Shown one piece after another: positions 35,282-45,674 of a stretch of 64,000 bases of DNA. The DNA is from an uncultured Pelagibacteraceae bacterium (GTDB lineage: Bacteria; Pseudomonadota; Alphaproteobacteria; Pelagibacterales; Pelagibacteraceae). A program made the translations under genes and the position numbers. The notes beneath the pieces are model-generated. The model worked only from the letters and a program-made list of their open reading frames with translations, did no database searches and was not told the origin of the DNA. The stretch is from assembly GCA_902543535.1 (NCBI GenBank), contig CACBYG010000002.1, positions 62,001-126,000 on the forward strand. The letters are read 5' to 3'. The stretch's first letter is position 1. Each line of letters begins with the position of its first letter.

Positions 35282-36146
35282 GTAAATCTTTCAAATATAC
35301 AATTACAGCAATCCAAATAAAAATAAAACTAACTAATTTATTTAATGAAAAAACTTCATCATAATAAAAGAAACCGAGTAAAAATTGTAAAGTTGGAGTT
35401 ATATAAAAAATCATACCAGTTGGGCCAAGTCCACATAACTCAACCCCTCTAACATATAAAAATAGTGGAATAACAGTCATTGGTCCTGCCAAAAAAATTA
35501 ATAACATCATAGGAGGATCTTCAATTTTAAAATCATTAAATCCATTGATGGAGATTAAATAAAATACTGCAATAGCAAATGGTAATATAAATAAACTTTC
35601 TATTAATAATCCGACATCTGTATCTACATTTATTTTTTTTCTTAATAAATTATAAAACCCCCAACTAAATGCTACAACTAAACCAAGCCATGGTAAGGAT
35701 TTGTAGCTCATAATAATTAGGTAAAGTATGGATACTATGACCAAAATAATTGAAAAAATTCTTTTCTTGTTGAGAACTTCATTAAAAAAAATAAATCCTA
35801 ACATCACACTAAGAATTGGCATTATGAAATAACCAAAGCTTGCATCAATGAGTCTATTTGTGGCTATGGCATAGATCCAAGCTGCCCAATTGACAAAAAT
35901 TAAACTGCCTGAAAAAAAAAGGTAAATTAAATTTTTTTTACTTTTTAAAATTTTAAAAAAAATATGCCATTTGGAAAAGAGAAACGTTGTTAATATTAGT
36001 GTTACAGTCGACCAAAGGCATCTATGAACAACAAGTTCTATGTGACCAATATAAGTGATAGATTTAAAATAAATAACACCAATAAATCCCCACCAAAATG
36101 AGCCCGAACCAGCTAGTAGTAACCCCTTATTGAATTCTTTGTTCAT
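35268..36146 (-). CDS. rarD: RarD-type EamA family transporter
   Basis: A 292-aa ten-helix DMT transporter. It has the RarD-like N-terminus (NKGLLLAGSGSFWWGFIGVIYF, with HIELVVHRCLWS near residue 35-46) and a second half with GPTGMIFYITPTLQFLLGFFYYDE. Substrate unknown. As the first gene of the minus-strand operon it overlaps mltB by 14 bases, so its translation is coupled to a cell-wall gene set without obvious functional link. Confidence 0.85.
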   Translation of the reverse strand: MNKEFNKGLLLAGSGSFWWGFIGVIYFKSITYIGHIELVVHRCLWSTVTLILTTFLFSKWHIFFKILKSKKNLIYLFFSGSLIFVNWAAWIYAIATNRLIDASFGYFIMPILSVMLGFIFFNEVLNKKRIFSIILVIVSILYLIIMSYKSLPWLGLVVAFSWGFYNLLRKKINVDTDVGLLIESLFILPFAIAVFYLISINGFNDFKIEDPPMMLLIFLAGPMTVIPLFLYVRGVELCGLGPTGMIFYITPTLQFLLGFFYYDEVFSLNKLVSFIFIWIAVIVYLKDLHENN

Positions 36147-36232
36147 AAGATTATATGGAATTAGTCGTTATTAGTTTTATTAGACTATTTTAAGGTTGAA
36201 TTAAATAATTATAATTATAAAACCTTGCGAAC

Positions 36233-36322
36233 GGAGAGATGGCTGAGCGGTTGAAAGCACCGGTCTTGAAAACCGGCAAAGGGGCAACTCTTTCCTGGGT
36301 TCGAATCCCAGTCTCTCCGCCA
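36233..36322 (+). tRNA. tRNA-Ser (anticodon TGA)
   Basis: A 90-base class II tRNA with acceptor GGAGAGA/TCTCTCC, anticodon stem CCGGT.../ACCGG with loop giving TGA, a long variable arm (about 36276-36294), T-loop GGTTCGAATCC, discriminator G and encoded CCA. Its end is 4 bases from the convergent sdhE stop. Confidence 0.97.
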
Positions 36323-36326
36323 TTAT

Positions 36327-36584
36327 TTAATATTTAAAATTTTTAAAAAGTAGATTTACTTTATTATTCTCTATTTCAAAATCTGTTTCGGCTCCTGTAT
36401 AGAAGTTATATAAATTTGTGTCATCTATATTTAGTAATTTTTCTAAATCAATTAAGTCTTCATTATCTAAATTATTAATATTTTTTTTGGTAAATGTACC
36501 CAAAAGTTTGTCCATCTCTTTTGTGCCACGATAATTAGATCTGTAAATAATTTTTTTTTTTAATTCATCTATGTTGATACTCAT
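36327..36584 (-). CDS. sdhE: succinate dehydrogenase FAD assembly factor SdhE
   Basis: An 85-aa SdhE/Sdh5 family protein that helps attach FAD to SdhA. The hallmark RG motif is seen in YRSNYRGTKEMDKLLGTF near residue 15-32, followed by DLEKLLNIDDTNLYNFYTG near residue 46-64. Divergent from recG, an arrangement common in alphaproteobacteria. Confidence 0.92.
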   Translation of the reverse strand: MSINIDELKKKIIYRSNYRGTKEMDKLLGTFTKKNINNLDNEDLIDLEKLLNIDDTNLYNFYTGAETDFEIENNKVNLLFKNFKY

Positions 36585-36606
36585 TAATAGAATATATTAA
36601 TTTTAT

Positions 36607-38658
36607 ATGGATATTAAAAGTAATTATAAATATTTATTATCAGATTTAACAGCGTTAAAAGGTGTTGGTGCTAAAACAACAAAATTACTTAAAAAGAAAA
36701 ATATTAATAATTTATTTGATCTTTTGTGGAAACTTCCAAAATCTTATACAGACAGAAGTCTGTCCTCGAAAATAAATGAACTTAAAATTGGTGAGAATCA
36801 AACTGTTACGGTTACGCCTCAAAAGTACCTATTTCCTAGGATAAGGAACTTACCCAATAGAGTTATTTGTGCAGACAATACTGGAAGTTTAGACTGTGTT
36901 TTTTTTAATAGTTATGAAGGATATGTAAAAAAAATTCTTCCATTAGGCAAAGAAATAACCATAAGTGGCAAAATAAGTTATTTTAAAAACAAATATCAAT
37001 TAACAAACCCAAAATATATATCTGAGGACTCATCTCTAATAAAACAAGTACATAATCAGTATTCTTTAACAGAGGGGATATCTGAAAAAGTTTATAATAG
37101 AATTATTAATCAAATTATTAATAAATTACCTGTTCTAGATGAGTGGCATTCTAATAAAATTATAAAAAAATTTGGAAATTTAAGTTGGAATAATTCCATT
37201 GTAGAACTTCATAAACCTGAAAATATAGGTAAATATAAGGATAACTTTTATCAAAGACTGGCTTATGATGAAATATTTTCTACATTTTTAGTAAATTCTG
37301 AAATAAGAAAAAAAATTAAAAAAATTAAAAAAAAAAAGAAAAAAATTAATTTTAATTTACAAAATAATTTAATAAATAAATTAAGTTTTTCTCTTACGAA
37401 TGATCAATTAAATTCCCTCAAACAAATTAATAGAGATTTAAGTACATCCACAAAAATGTTTAGACTTTTACAAGGTGATGTTGGAAGTGGGAAAACAATT
37501 GTAGCACTTCTATCAGCATACAATACCATAAACTCAGGCTATCAAGTTGCTTTTATGGCACCTACAGAAATATTAGCACGTCAACATTATAATTTAGCGA
37601 AAGAAATTTTTCCTAATAATAAAAAAATAGAATTAATTTCAGGAAAATCTGATTATAAAAATAAAAAAATAATTTTAGATAAATTAATAAACAATAAAAT
37701 AGATATTATTTTTGGTACACACGCAATATTTCAAAAAAAAGTCAATTATAAAAAACTTGGATTAATCATTATTGATGAACAGCATAAGTTTGGGGTTAAT
37801 CAAAGAAAAAAACTATCTGATAAAGGTGGTGATGATTGTGACGTTTTATTAATGACTGCTACACCAATACCACGAACCTTAACTATGACTATGTACGGTG
37901 ATATGGACTTATCAATAATAAAAGAAAAACCTAAATCTAGAAAACCAATTAAAACATATAGTAAACTAGAGAGTAAAATTGATGATGTACTTAAATTTAT
38001 TAAAAAAGAGATAAATTCAGGTAACCAAATTTTTTGGGTATGCCCTCTTATTGAGGAGTCCAAAAAATTAGATCATACATCTGCAGTTAATAAATTTGAA
38101 TTCTTGAAAAAATTATTTCCAAATCAAGTTTTATTATTGCATGGAAAAACTGAAATAAATGAAAAAGAGAAAATATTAAATAATTTTCAAAAAAATAAAT
38201 TCCAAATTCTAGTATCAACAACAATTATTGAAGTTGGAATTGATTTTCCAAATGCAAATGTAATAATTATTGAAAATGCAAACAAATTTGGTTTGTCTCA
38301 ACTTCATCAGCTAAGAGGTCGTGTTGGTCGGGGAAATAAAGAGTCAACATGTATATTAATGTTTAAGTCAAATTTATCAGAAAATGCTAAAAAAAGAATT
38401 AATATATTAAAACAAAGCAACGATGGTTTTTTAATATCTGAGGAAGATATGAGAATTAGAGGTTTTGGTGATATACTTGGTTTCAAACAAAGTGGTATTA
38501 AGAATTTTAAATTAGCTGACCCTATTCATAATAGTGATCTTTTTTTGCTTGCAGAAAAAGAAATTAAAAGAATTGAAAATTCAAATGAAGATATTAAAAA
38601 ATTTAAACCATTGATAAAACTTTATGATAGAGCAGATATTATCAACGATATTGCTTAA
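36607..38658 (+). CDS. recG: ATP-dependent DNA helicase RecG
   Basis: A 683-aa fork-remodelling helicase. An N-terminal wedge/OB domain (LKGVGAKTTKLLKKKNI, DLLWKLPKSYTDRS) precedes helicase motifs: Walker A QGDVGSGKTIVA near residue 291-302, Ia AFMAPTEILARQHY, DEQH Walker B (IIDEQHKFGV near residue 390), TATPIPRTL near residue 419, and LHQLRGRVGRG near residue 565-575. The C-terminus has the RecG FGDILG segment. Its 3' end overlaps the DUF502 gene by 4 bases. Confidence 0.97.
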   Translation: MDIKSNYKYLLSDLTALKGVGAKTTKLLKKKNINNLFDLLWKLPKSYTDRSLSSKINELKIGENQTVTVTPQKYLFPRIRNLPNRVICADNTGSLDCVFFNSYEGYVKKILPLGKEITISGKISYFKNKYQLTNPKYISEDSSLIKQVHNQYSLTEGISEKVYNRIINQIINKLPVLDEWHSNKIIKKFGNLSWNNSIVELHKPENIGKYKDNFYQRLAYDEIFSTFLVNSEIRKKIKKIKKKKKKINFNLQNNLINKLSFSLTNDQLNSLKQINRDLSTSTKMFRLLQGDVGSGKTIVALLSAYNTINSGYQVAFMAPTEILARQHYNLAKEIFPNNKKIELISGKSDYKNKKIILDKLINNKIDIIFGTHAIFQKKVNYKKLGLIIIDEQHKFGVNQRKKLSDKGGDDCDVLLMTATPIPRTLTMTMYGDMDLSIIKEKPKSRKPIKTYSKLESKIDDVLKFIKKEINSGNQIFWVCPLIEESKKLDHTSAVNKFEFLKKLFPNQVLLLHGKTEINEKEKILNNFQKNKFQILVSTTIIEVGIDFPNANVIIIENANKFGLSQLHQLRGRVGRGNKESTCILMFKSNLSENAKKRINILKQSNDGFLISEEDMRIRGFGDILGFKQSGIKNFKLADPIHNSDLFLLAEKEIKRIENSNEDIKKFKPLIKLYDRADIINDIA

Positions 38659-39269
38659 GTTTTTGATGAAGTTCCTGCAGACACTATAAATTTAGAGGCC
38701 TCTTCAAATGACATGTTTAAATATATAACGTCTTCAACCGGAAACATAAGTAAAAAACCACTTGTAGGATTTGGGGTTGTAGGAACGAAAACATTAACTA
38801 ATTTTTTATTAGTTTTTTGAGCCATCTCACCTGTATTTTCTTTGGTTGCAAAACCAACAGCCCAAACCCCTTTTCTTGGATATTCGATTAACACTACACT
38901 TTTTTGACTGTCATCCTTCTTAGAAAATGTTTCGGTCATTTGTACTATTGCTGAATAAACAGTTCTTAAAAAAGGAATTCTTTTAAAAAGGTCGTCAATT
39001 AATTTTAAAATTCTTCTTCCAAAAAAAGAAAGTGACAACCCTCCAACAAAAGTAATAAATACAATTGAAATTAATATTTCAACACCTGGGATATTAAATG
39101 GTAAATAGCTATTAGGATTTATATTAGCTGGTATTAAGTTTGATGAAATACCTATAAGAATTTTACTTAGATATAAAGTAAATCCAATAGGTATTAAAAC
39201 AACTACACCAGTTATAAAATAATTCCTTAATGTTAGAGATAATGATTTTTTTGAATTTTTTTTAGCCAT
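38655..39269 (-). CDS. DUF502 family membrane protein
   Basis: The frame is open back to 39326, but ATG 39269 gives the family N-terminus MAKKNSKKSLSLTLRNYFITG. At 204 aa it has two transmembrane helices (about residues 17-38 and 56-80) and a conserved soluble part: RRILKLIDDLFKRIPFLRTVY, then VVLIEYPRKGVWAVGFAT, then VFVPTTPNPTSGFLLMFP. The family is widespread but uncharacterised. Its neighbour recG is convergent, which is also seen in other alphaproteobacteria. Confidence 0.88.
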   Translation of the reverse strand: MAKKNSKKSLSLTLRNYFITGVVVLIPIGFTLYLSKILIGISSNLIPANINPNSYLPFNIPGVEILISIVFITFVGGLSLSFFGRRILKLIDDLFKRIPFLRTVYSAIVQMTETFSKKDDSQKSVVLIEYPRKGVWAVGFATKENTGEMAQKTNKKLVNVFVPTTPNPTSGFLLMFPVEDVIYLNMSFEEASKFIVSAGTSSKT

Positions 39270-39382
39270 ATTTTTAATTATAACTCGAGTAAATAACAAA
39301 AATAATTGCAATGATAAATAAAACAATTAGAATTTTATTATTAAGATTCATAATCTTTTAGTATTATCAATTTTATACACTT

Positions 39383-40213
39383 ATGAATAGAAGAAAATTT
39401 TTATCTTATGTTGGCTGTAGTTGTTGTGGATATTTTTTACCATCATGTACTTCAGCACCAATTACCGAGAGGAAACAATTAAAAATTGTTTCTGAAGCTA
39501 AGCTAAATGCCCAGGCAGCTCAAATTTACGAAAAAATTAAAGAAAAAGAAAAAATGAGTGAGGATAAAAAAACTCTTAATGAAATAAAAGAAATTGGTAG
39601 AAAAATGGAAAATTCTATATCTGAATATTTTGATAAAGAGGGTTTAAATGACCCTACTGCTAATTTTGATTGGGAGTATATCTTAATAGATAAAAAAAAA
39701 GTTAGAAACGCATGGTGTATGCCAGGAGGAAAAATTGCTGTATACACTGGTATACTTGAGGCAACAAAAAATACAGATGGTTTAGCTGCTGTCATGGGTC
39801 ATGAAATAGCTCACGCTGTTGCAAAACACTCAGTAGAAAGGGCTAGCAGGGGAACTCTATTAAATGTGGGAACACGAATAATTGATATTGCCTCTGGTGG
39901 CGTACTTTCAGATATAAACAGAACAACAGGCATGAACACTGTTGGTTTACTAGCACAATTAGGAATTTTAAATCCTTTTAATAGAAAACAAGAAAGTGAA
40001 GCAGACTATTTAGGAATGATATTTTCATCTCTATCTGGATACGACATAAGAGAAACAGTTAAAATTTGGGAAAGAATGAAAAAACTAAATAAAGGGAAGG
40101 AACCCCCTGAATTTATGAGTACTCATCCATCATCTGATAATAGAATTAAAGATTTAAAAGATAAAATGAACGAGGTAATATTAGATTATCCTCCTATAAA
40201 GACGATTAGTTGA
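39383..40213 (+). CDS. M48 family metallopeptidase (lipoprotein)
   Basis: A 276-aa envelope zinc protease of the Oma1/LoiP-like type. It begins NRRKFLSYVGCSCCG, a possible twin-arginine signal, and has a lipobox-like PSC near residue 21. The zinc motif HEIAH is at MGHEIAHAVAKHS near residue 140, with the third ligand Glu in the ESEADYLGM segment near residue 208. A late GKEPPEFMSTHPSSDNRI matches the family. Probably degrades misfolded outer membrane proteins. Co-existence of Tat genes in this window fits the signal. Confidence 0.9.
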   Translation: MNRRKFLSYVGCSCCGYFLPSCTSAPITERKQLKIVSEAKLNAQAAQIYEKIKEKEKMSEDKKTLNEIKEIGRKMENSISEYFDKEGLNDPTANFDWEYILIDKKKVRNAWCMPGGKIAVYTGILEATKNTDGLAAVMGHEIAHAVAKHSVERASRGTLLNVGTRIIDIASGGVLSDINRTTGMNTVGLLAQLGILNPFNRKQESEADYLGMIFSSLSGYDIRETVKIWERMKKLNKGKEPPEFMSTHPSSDNRIKDLKDKMNEVILDYPPIKTIS

Positions 40214-40217
40214 ATTA

Positions 40218-40293
<76 letters not shown>

Positions 40294-40377
40294 ACAATTT
40301 ATTCAAAGTGAATGATTGTTATATATAGATTTATTTTATTTTTTCAAATGTCAATTTAAGCCTTTATTAAAAAGATA

Positions 40378-41490
40378 CTACAACTTATCAATGTATTTAT
40401 CGTGAAATTTATCAAATGTCCCAGACTCTATGTGATCTCTGGTACAGGACATTAATTCTTGATAAAAATTGATATTGTGAAGAGTTAAAAGCATTGAAGC
40501 TAGAATTTCATTCGTATTAAAAAGATGGTTTAGATAATTTTTAGAATATTTATTCAAGCTTAAATTATCACAACTAGAATCAAGTGGTGTATTATCGTTT
40601 TTATATTTATTATTTTTAATATTTATTCTTCCCTCCCAGGTGAAGGCTAGGCCAGTTCTTCCAGATCTTGTTGGTAAAACGCAATCAAACATGTCAATAC
40701 CACGTTTTACAGCTCCAAGAAGATCAGATGGTGTACCAACACCCATTAGATAATGAGGTTTGTCCTCAGGTAGATACTCTTTAATATCGTCTAGAACTGA
40801 AAACATTTCCTCTTGTGTTTCCCCAACAGCAAGTCCCCCTAAAGCATAGCCATCAAAACCTATCTTAATTAATTCATTTAGTGACTTAATTCTTAAATCT
40901 TTGAATAGTCCTCCTTGAACAATACCGAATAAAGCTTTGTGTGGATTTGTGCCAAATGACTTTTTTGATCTTTTAGCCCAATATAATGAGAGATTCATAG
41001 ATTTTTTAATTAAATCATAATCATTAGTTTTTTTTGGGCATTCATCCATGATCATAACAATATCAGAATTTAATCCTAATTGAATTCTTATACTTTCCTC
41101 TGGGCTTAAATAAAATTTTTTACCATCAATGTGCGAATTGAAAATGGCACCTTTTTCACGATCTATTTTATTTAGTTTTGAAAGAGACATTACTTGAAAG
41201 CCACCAGAATCTGTTAAAATTGGTAAATCACAGTTCATAAATTCATGTAACCCACCAGCAGATTTAATTCGATCGACACCAGGTCTTATCATCAAATGAT
41301 AAGTGTTGGATAAAATTATTTGTGAGCCAGTTTTTTTAATATCATCAATTGTACAAGCTTTTACTGTGCCCTGTGTACCTACTGGCATAAAGGCTGGGGT
41401 ATTTATATTACCACGATGGGTCTCAATAACACCAGATCTAGCAAATTTATCTTTCTTTACAACTCTAAAGGCAAAATTTTTTAATGCCAT
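40378..41490 (-). CDS. tgt: queuine tRNA-ribosyltransferase, degenerate zinc site
   Basis: Tgt exchanges G34 of GUN-anticodon tRNAs for a queuosine precursor. The 370-aa protein keeps the catalytic features: LTDSGGFQVMSLSKL near residue 91, ALGGLAVGETQEEM near residue 215 and the nucleophile region MFDCVLPTRSGRTGLAF near residue 264. However, the structural zinc motif CxCxxC...H is reduced to C-x-N-x-x-L: Cys307 and His338 remain, while the two middle cysteines are Asn309 and Leu312. No queA gene lies between it and the cyclophilin gene, where alphaproteobacteria often have it. Confidence 0.93.
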   Translation of the reverse strand: MALKNFAFRVVKKDKFARSGVIETHRGNINTPAFMPVGTQGTVKACTIDDIKKTGSQIILSNTYHLMIRPGVDRIKSAGGLHEFMNCDLPILTDSGGFQVMSLSKLNKIDREKGAIFNSHIDGKKFYLSPEESIRIQLGLNSDIVMIMDECPKKTNDYDLIKKSMNLSLYWAKRSKKSFGTNPHKALFGIVQGGLFKDLRIKSLNELIKIGFDGYALGGLAVGETQEEMFSVLDDIKEYLPEDKPHYLMGVGTPSDLLGAVKRGIDMFDCVLPTRSGRTGLAFTWEGRINIKNNKYKNDNTPLDSSCDNLSLNKYSKNYLNHLFNTNEILASMLLTLHNINFYQELMSCTRDHIESGTFDKFHDKYIDKL

Positions 41491-41498
41491 TCAAAAGA

Positions 41499-42059
41499 TT
41501 ATAGTGATTTAAAGCTTATAATTTTATCTGGATCTTTTACAGATCCATTATTACTCTCATCACCTCTTTTAATTTTGTCTACTAAATCCATCCCTTCTAT
41601 TACTTTGCCAAAAACAGTATATTGTCTGTCTAAAAAAGGTGCTGGTTTAAAACATATAAAAAATTGACTATTTGCACTATTTGGATCTGAAGATCTCGCC
41701 ATAGATAAAGTTCCTCTATCATGAGGCAAGCTACTAAATTCTTGATTCAAGTCTGGCAAGTCAGATCCTCCCATTCCTGCTCTCCTTAAATCAAAATCTT
41801 TTGATTCTGAATTACCAAATTTTATATCACCAGTCTGAGCCATAAAGCCATCAATTACTCTATGGAAAACAACGTTATCATATTTTCCATCATTCGCTAA
41901 TTCTTTGATTCTCTTTACGTGATTTGGTGCCACATCTTCAAATAACTCTATTTTTACATCTCCATCTTTTAATTTTAAAATCATTATATTCTCCTCAGCT
42001 ATTGATTGATTGGTAATAAAAAAAAATAAAATAAATAAATTAATTAAAATTCTATTCAT
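41499..42059 (-). CDS. peptidyl-prolyl cis-trans isomerase, cyclophilin type
   Basis: A 186-aa cyclophilin. An N-terminal hydrophobic segment (residues 3-20, ending IAEEN) looks like a signal peptide, so the enzyme is probably periplasmic. Core motifs: VVFHRVIDGFMAQTGD near residue 60 with the active-site Arg, FSSLPHDRGTLSMARSSDPNSANSQFFI region near residue 107-134, and FLDRQYTVFGKVIEGMDLVD. It overlaps coaD by 8 bases and precedes tgt by 8 bases. Confidence 0.94.
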   Translation of the reverse strand: MNRILINLFILFFFITNQSIAEENIMILKLKDGDVKIELFEDVAPNHVKRIKELANDGKYDNVVFHRVIDGFMAQTGDIKFGNSESKDFDLRRAGMGGSDLPDLNQEFSSLPHDRGTLSMARSSDPNSANSQFFICFKPAPFLDRQYTVFGKVIEGMDLVDKIKRGDESNNGSVKDPDKIISFKSL

Positions 42060-42546
42060 ATTTTTCTTTTAAAGATTTGATAGTACTTTTGGTAGTAAAT
42101 TTTTTAATATCACCATTTAATTTTACAATCTCTTTGACAAATCTAGAAGATATAATTTGATTTTCAACGTCTGACATTAAAAAAATAGTTTCTATGTTTT
42201 GATTTAATTTTCTGTTCATTCCTGCTAATTGAAATTCGTACTCAAAGTCAGATACAGCTCTTAGTCCCCTAAGAATAATATTTGATTTATATTTTTTGCA
42301 TAAATCAGTAGTTAATGAGCCAAAAGACACTACAGTAATTTTTTTTTTATTAAGTTTTAAATCGTTGAATAAAGCTTTATTGACTATTTCTATTCTCTCC
42401 TCTGAGCTAAATAGATAATTTTTACTACTAACATCAGACACACTTACAACAATCTTGTCAAATAGTTTCAAAGCTTTTTTTATTACATCTATGTGCCCAT
42501 AGGTAATAGGATCAAATGTGCCAGGATATATAGCTATTTTACTCAT
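42052..42546 (-). CDS. coaD: phosphopantetheine adenylyltransferase
   Basis: CoaD transfers AMP to phosphopantetheine in coenzyme A synthesis. The 164-aa protein has the nucleotidyltransferase start YPGTFDPITYGHIDVI with the T/HxGH-type motif, ILRGLRAVSDFEYEFQLAGMN near residue 89-109, TIFLMSDVENQIISSRFVKEI near residue 120-140. The family usually reads ISSSLVKE in the last block; here it is ISSRFVKE. It lies 4 bases after gyrA. Confidence 0.95.
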   Translation of the reverse strand: MSKIAIYPGTFDPITYGHIDVIKKALKLFDKIVVSVSDVSSKNYLFSSEERIEIVNKALFNDLKLNKKKITVVSFGSLTTDLCKKYKSNIILRGLRAVSDFEYEFQLAGMNRKLNQNIETIFLMSDVENQIISSRFVKEIVKLNGDIKKFTTKSTIKSLKEKYE

Positions 42547-42550
42547 TAAA

Positions 42551-45130
42551 TTAAATCAAGTTATCTTCTATTTTAATTGCAGATACAACTTTTTCTTCAC
42601 CAGATAATTTAATAATTCTAACACCTTGAGTATTTCTTCCCGCAGTTCTTATTTCTTTAACAGCAACTCTTATAACTCTGCCTTTATTAGTTGATATTAA
42701 AATTTCATCACCCTCAAATACAGGAAAAGATGATGTAATGTTTCCATTTCTTGGTGAATTAACAATACCAATAATACCTTTACCTCCACGGTTTGTAACT
42801 CTGTAATCAAAATGAGAGGTTTTTTTACCAAATCCATTTTCACTTATTGACAAAACAAACTTTTCTTTTGCATTTAACTCAGATTTTTCATCTTTAGATT
42901 TTTTTCCATTTTTTTTGATCTTATCACTATCAATAACTGATAAAGAAACTATTTGATCATTTGGTGCTAATTCTATTCCTTTTATACCTTTTGATGATCT
43001 TCCTTTAAAAACTCTTAATTTTTTTGCCTCAAATCTTATGCATTTACCAAATTTTGTACTTAAAATTACATCTTGATCATCTTTACAAATTTTAACCCCT
43101 ACTATCTTATCATTATTATCTAATTTCATTGCAATTTTTCCAGATGCATTAATTGATGAAAAATCATCTAAACTATTTTTTCTAACTTTTCCTAAGGCTG
43201 TAGCAAAAATTATTTGATAGTTTTTAGAGTCAGTTTCGTCCTCTGGCATTGGCATAATAGAACTAATCGCCTGATGACTCTTTAAAGGTAAAATATTAAA
43301 CAAAGATTTTCCTTTTGATGAAGATGATCCTTCAGGTATTTTCCAAGCTTTTACTTTATAAACTAATCCTTCTGTTGAAAAAAACAAAACTGAAGTATGT
43401 GTATTTACAGACAATGTTTGTATAACAGAATCTTGATCTCTTGTTGTTATTCCAGATTTGCCTTTACCACCTCTTTTTTGCTTTTTTACACTGTCTAAAG
43501 AGCCTCTTTTAATATAACCTTGAAGCGTGACTGTAATAATTACTGATTGTTTTTGAATTGTTTCTTCAATATCATAATTTAAAACAGCATCAATAATTTT
43601 AGTTCTTCTCGGTACAGCAAATTTTTCTTTAATATTTTTAAGTTCTTCACTGATAACTTTTAACAACTCTTTTTTTGAAGATATAATTTTCTTAAATTTA
43701 GCAATTAATTCAGCTAGTTTTTTAATTTCAACTTCAATCTCATTTATTCCAAGTGCAGTTAATTTTTGTAATCTTAACTCTAAAATAGCCAGAACTTGTG
43801 GCTCTGATAATGAATATAGATTTTTACCTCTTTTACCTTCAACCAATGAAATTAATTTTTGTGATTTATTAATTTTCCATTTAGTTTTTAATATAGAGCT
43901 TTTAGCATCATCAGGTGTTTTTGAAGATCTGATTATTTTTATAATTTTATCTAAATTTTCAACAGAAACTGATAAACCAATTAAGATATGAGCTCGTTCT
44001 TCTGCTTTTTGTAAATCAAATTTAGTTTTTTTAATTACAACATCCTCCCTAAAAGATAAAAAATTTGATAAGAAATCTTTAAGAGTGCAAGTTTTAGGTT
44101 TACCTTCAACAATAGCTAAAGTATTAAATCCAAAAGAGCTCTCTATTTGAGTATTTTTATAAAGTTGTCTTTTAATTGTTTCTGGCTCAACACCATTTCT
44201 TAAATCAATAGCAACTCTAATTCCTTCTCTGTTAGATTCGTCCCTTATATCTTTTATTCCTTCAATTTTTTTTTCTCTAACGAGCTGAGCAATTCTTTCA
44301 TTTAAAACTGATTTGTTTACTTGATAAGGAATTGAAGTGATAACTAGTCTCTCTCTTCCATTTTTTTGTTGTTCTATTGACACTTCACCTCTAATTTTAA
44401 AAGATCCTCTTCCATGATTATAACCTTGTTTAATAATATCTTTTCCTATGATTACACCACCTGTGGGAAAATCTGGACCAGGTATATGTTTTATTAATTC
44501 TTTAATTTTAATATCTTTGTCCTCTATAAGAGCTAAAGTTCCATCAATTATTTCACCTAAATTGTGTGGTGGAATACTGGTCGCCATTCCTACTGCAATA
44601 CCACCAGCACCATTTACCAATAAATTTGGAAATTGTGCAGGTAAAACACTTGGCTCTTTTTCTGTTTCATCGTAATTGCTCTTAAAAGAAATAGTATTTT
44701 TCTCAATGTCATCAATTAAAAATTGCGAAACTTTTGATAAACGTGTTTCGGTATATCTCATAGCTGCAGCTGGATCGCCATCAATCGAGCCAAAGTTTCC
44801 TTGACCTTGAACTAAAGGTAAGCTCATTGAAAAATCTTGTACCATTCTAACTAGAGCATCATAAACAGATTGATCTCCATGAGGATGATATTTACCTATA
44901 ACATCTCCAACTATTCTTGCAGATTTTCTAAATTGTTTTGACCAATCATAACCACCTTTATACATCGCATATAAAATTCTTCGATGAACAGGTTTAAGAC
45001 CATCTCTAATATCTGGTAGAGCACGACTTACTATGACACTCATTGCATAAGAAAGATATGATGAGCTCATCTCATCATGCATTGAGATTAGTTTAATATT
45101 ATTATCTTTTGTCTCTTCAGATTTTTGCAT
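42551..45130 (-). CDS. gyrA: DNA gyrase subunit A
   Basis: An 859-aa topoisomerase subunit. The catalytic Tyr126 lies in [11 protein letters not shown]. The QRDR reads [15 protein letters not shown], so the residue equivalent to E. coli Ser83 is Gln87 while the Asp87 equivalent (Asp91) is kept. The C-terminal beta-pinwheel repeats carry the GyrA box [12 protein letters not shown] near residue 545, plus further G-K/R-x-I-R type blades. It follows ssb by 5 bases. Confidence 0.97.
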   Translation of the reverse strand: MQKSEETKDNNIKLISMHDEMSSSYLSYAMSVIVSRALPDIRDGLKPVHRRILYAMYKGGYDWSKQFRKSARIVGDVIGKYHPHGDQSVYDALVRMVQDFSMSLPLVQGQGNFGSIDGDPAAAMRYTETRLSKVSQFLIDDIEKNTISFKSNYDETEKEPSVLPAQFPNLLVNGAGGIAVGMATSIPPHNLGEIIDGTLALIEDKDIKIKELIKHIPGPDFPTGGVIIGKDIIKQGYNHGRGSFKIRGEVSIEQQKNGRERLVITSIPYQVNKSVLNERIAQLVREKKIEGIKDIRDESNREGIRVAIDLRNGVEPETIKRQLYKNTQIESSFGFNTLAIVEGKPKTCTLKDFLSNFLSFREDVVIKKTKFDLQKAEERAHILIGLSVSVENLDKIIKIIRSSKTPDDAKSSILKTKWKINKSQKLISLVEGKRGKNLYSLSEPQVLAILELRLQKLTALGINEIEVEIKKLAELIAKFKKIISSKKELLKVISEELKNIKEKFAVPRRTKIIDAVLNYDIEETIQKQSVIITVTLQGYIKRGSLDSVKKQKRGGKGKSGITTRDQDSVIQTLSVNTHTSVLFFSTEGLVYKVKAWKIPEGSSSSKGKSLFNILPLKSHQAISSIMPMPEDETDSKNYQIIFATALGKVRKNSLDDFSSINASGKIAMKLDNNDKIVGVKICKDDQDVILSTKFGKCIRFEAKKLRVFKGRSSKGIKGIELAPNDQIVSLSVIDSDKIKKNGKKSKDEKSELNAKEKFVLSISENGFGKKTSHFDYRVTNRGGKGIIGIVNSPRNGNITSSFPVFEGDEILISTNKGRVIRVAVKEIRTAGRNTQGVRIIKLSGEEKVVSAIKIEDNLI

Positions 45131-45135
45131 AAAAA

Positions 45136-45585
45136 CTAAAAGGGAATTTCATCATCCATATCGTTAGATATTTGAGAAGAGTCTTCTATATTATTTTGTG
45201 GATTAGGATCGTTTTGAATGCCACCCCCATTACCACCACCTAACATCGTTAACGAAGAATTATATCCTTGAATAACAACTTCAGTAGAATATTTATCTTG
45301 ACCAGATTGTTCATCTTTCCATTTTCTTGTTGTTATTTGACCCTCAACATAAATCTGAGCACCTTTTTTAAGATACTGTTGAACAACATTTACTAGACCC
45401 TCATTAAATACAACTATACGGTGCCATTCAGTTTTTTCTTTTTTTTCTCCAGTATTTTTGTCTTTCCAAGATTGACTTGTTGCAAGGCTTAATCTCGCTA
45501 CACTCTTGCCATTTACCATTTGTTTGATTTCTGGATCTGCGCCCAAACGACCAATTAATAACACTTTATTTAAACTACCAGCCAT
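45136..45585 (-). CDS. ssb: single-stranded DNA-binding protein
   Basis: A 149-aa SSB with an OB fold ([46 protein letters not shown] region, [19 protein letters not shown]), a Gly/Asn-rich linker around residues 112-135, and the acidic interaction tip DDEIPF at the C-terminus. It is divergent from uvrA across 89 bases and leads the gyrA-coaD-ppi-tgt run. Confidence 0.97.
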   Translation of the reverse strand: MAGSLNKVLLIGRLGADPEIKQMVNGKSVARLSLATSQSWKDKNTGEKKEKTEWHRIVVFNEGLVNVVQQYLKKGAQIYVEGQITTRKWKDEQSGQDKYSTEVVIQGYNSSLTMLGGGNGGGIQNDPNPQNNIEDSSQISNDMDDEIPF

Positions 45586-45674
45586 AATATTTTTATATTT
45601 GTTTATTTAATTAATTAGATTTATACCACAATTCTTCTGAATATTAATTTTATTAATTCAAAGCAACAAAAATT

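Noticed and set aside
36600..37400. Long A-runs and Lys-rich repeats in recG and elsewhere as possible frameshift sites
   Set aside because: The reading frames stay intact and match their families in full; poly-A in Lys codons is a normal result of the base composition.
39311..39361. A 16-codon frame starting MINKTIRILLL between the DUF502 and M48 genes
   Set aside because: Too short, no ribosome site, and hydrophobic short frames arise easily in AT-rich DNA.
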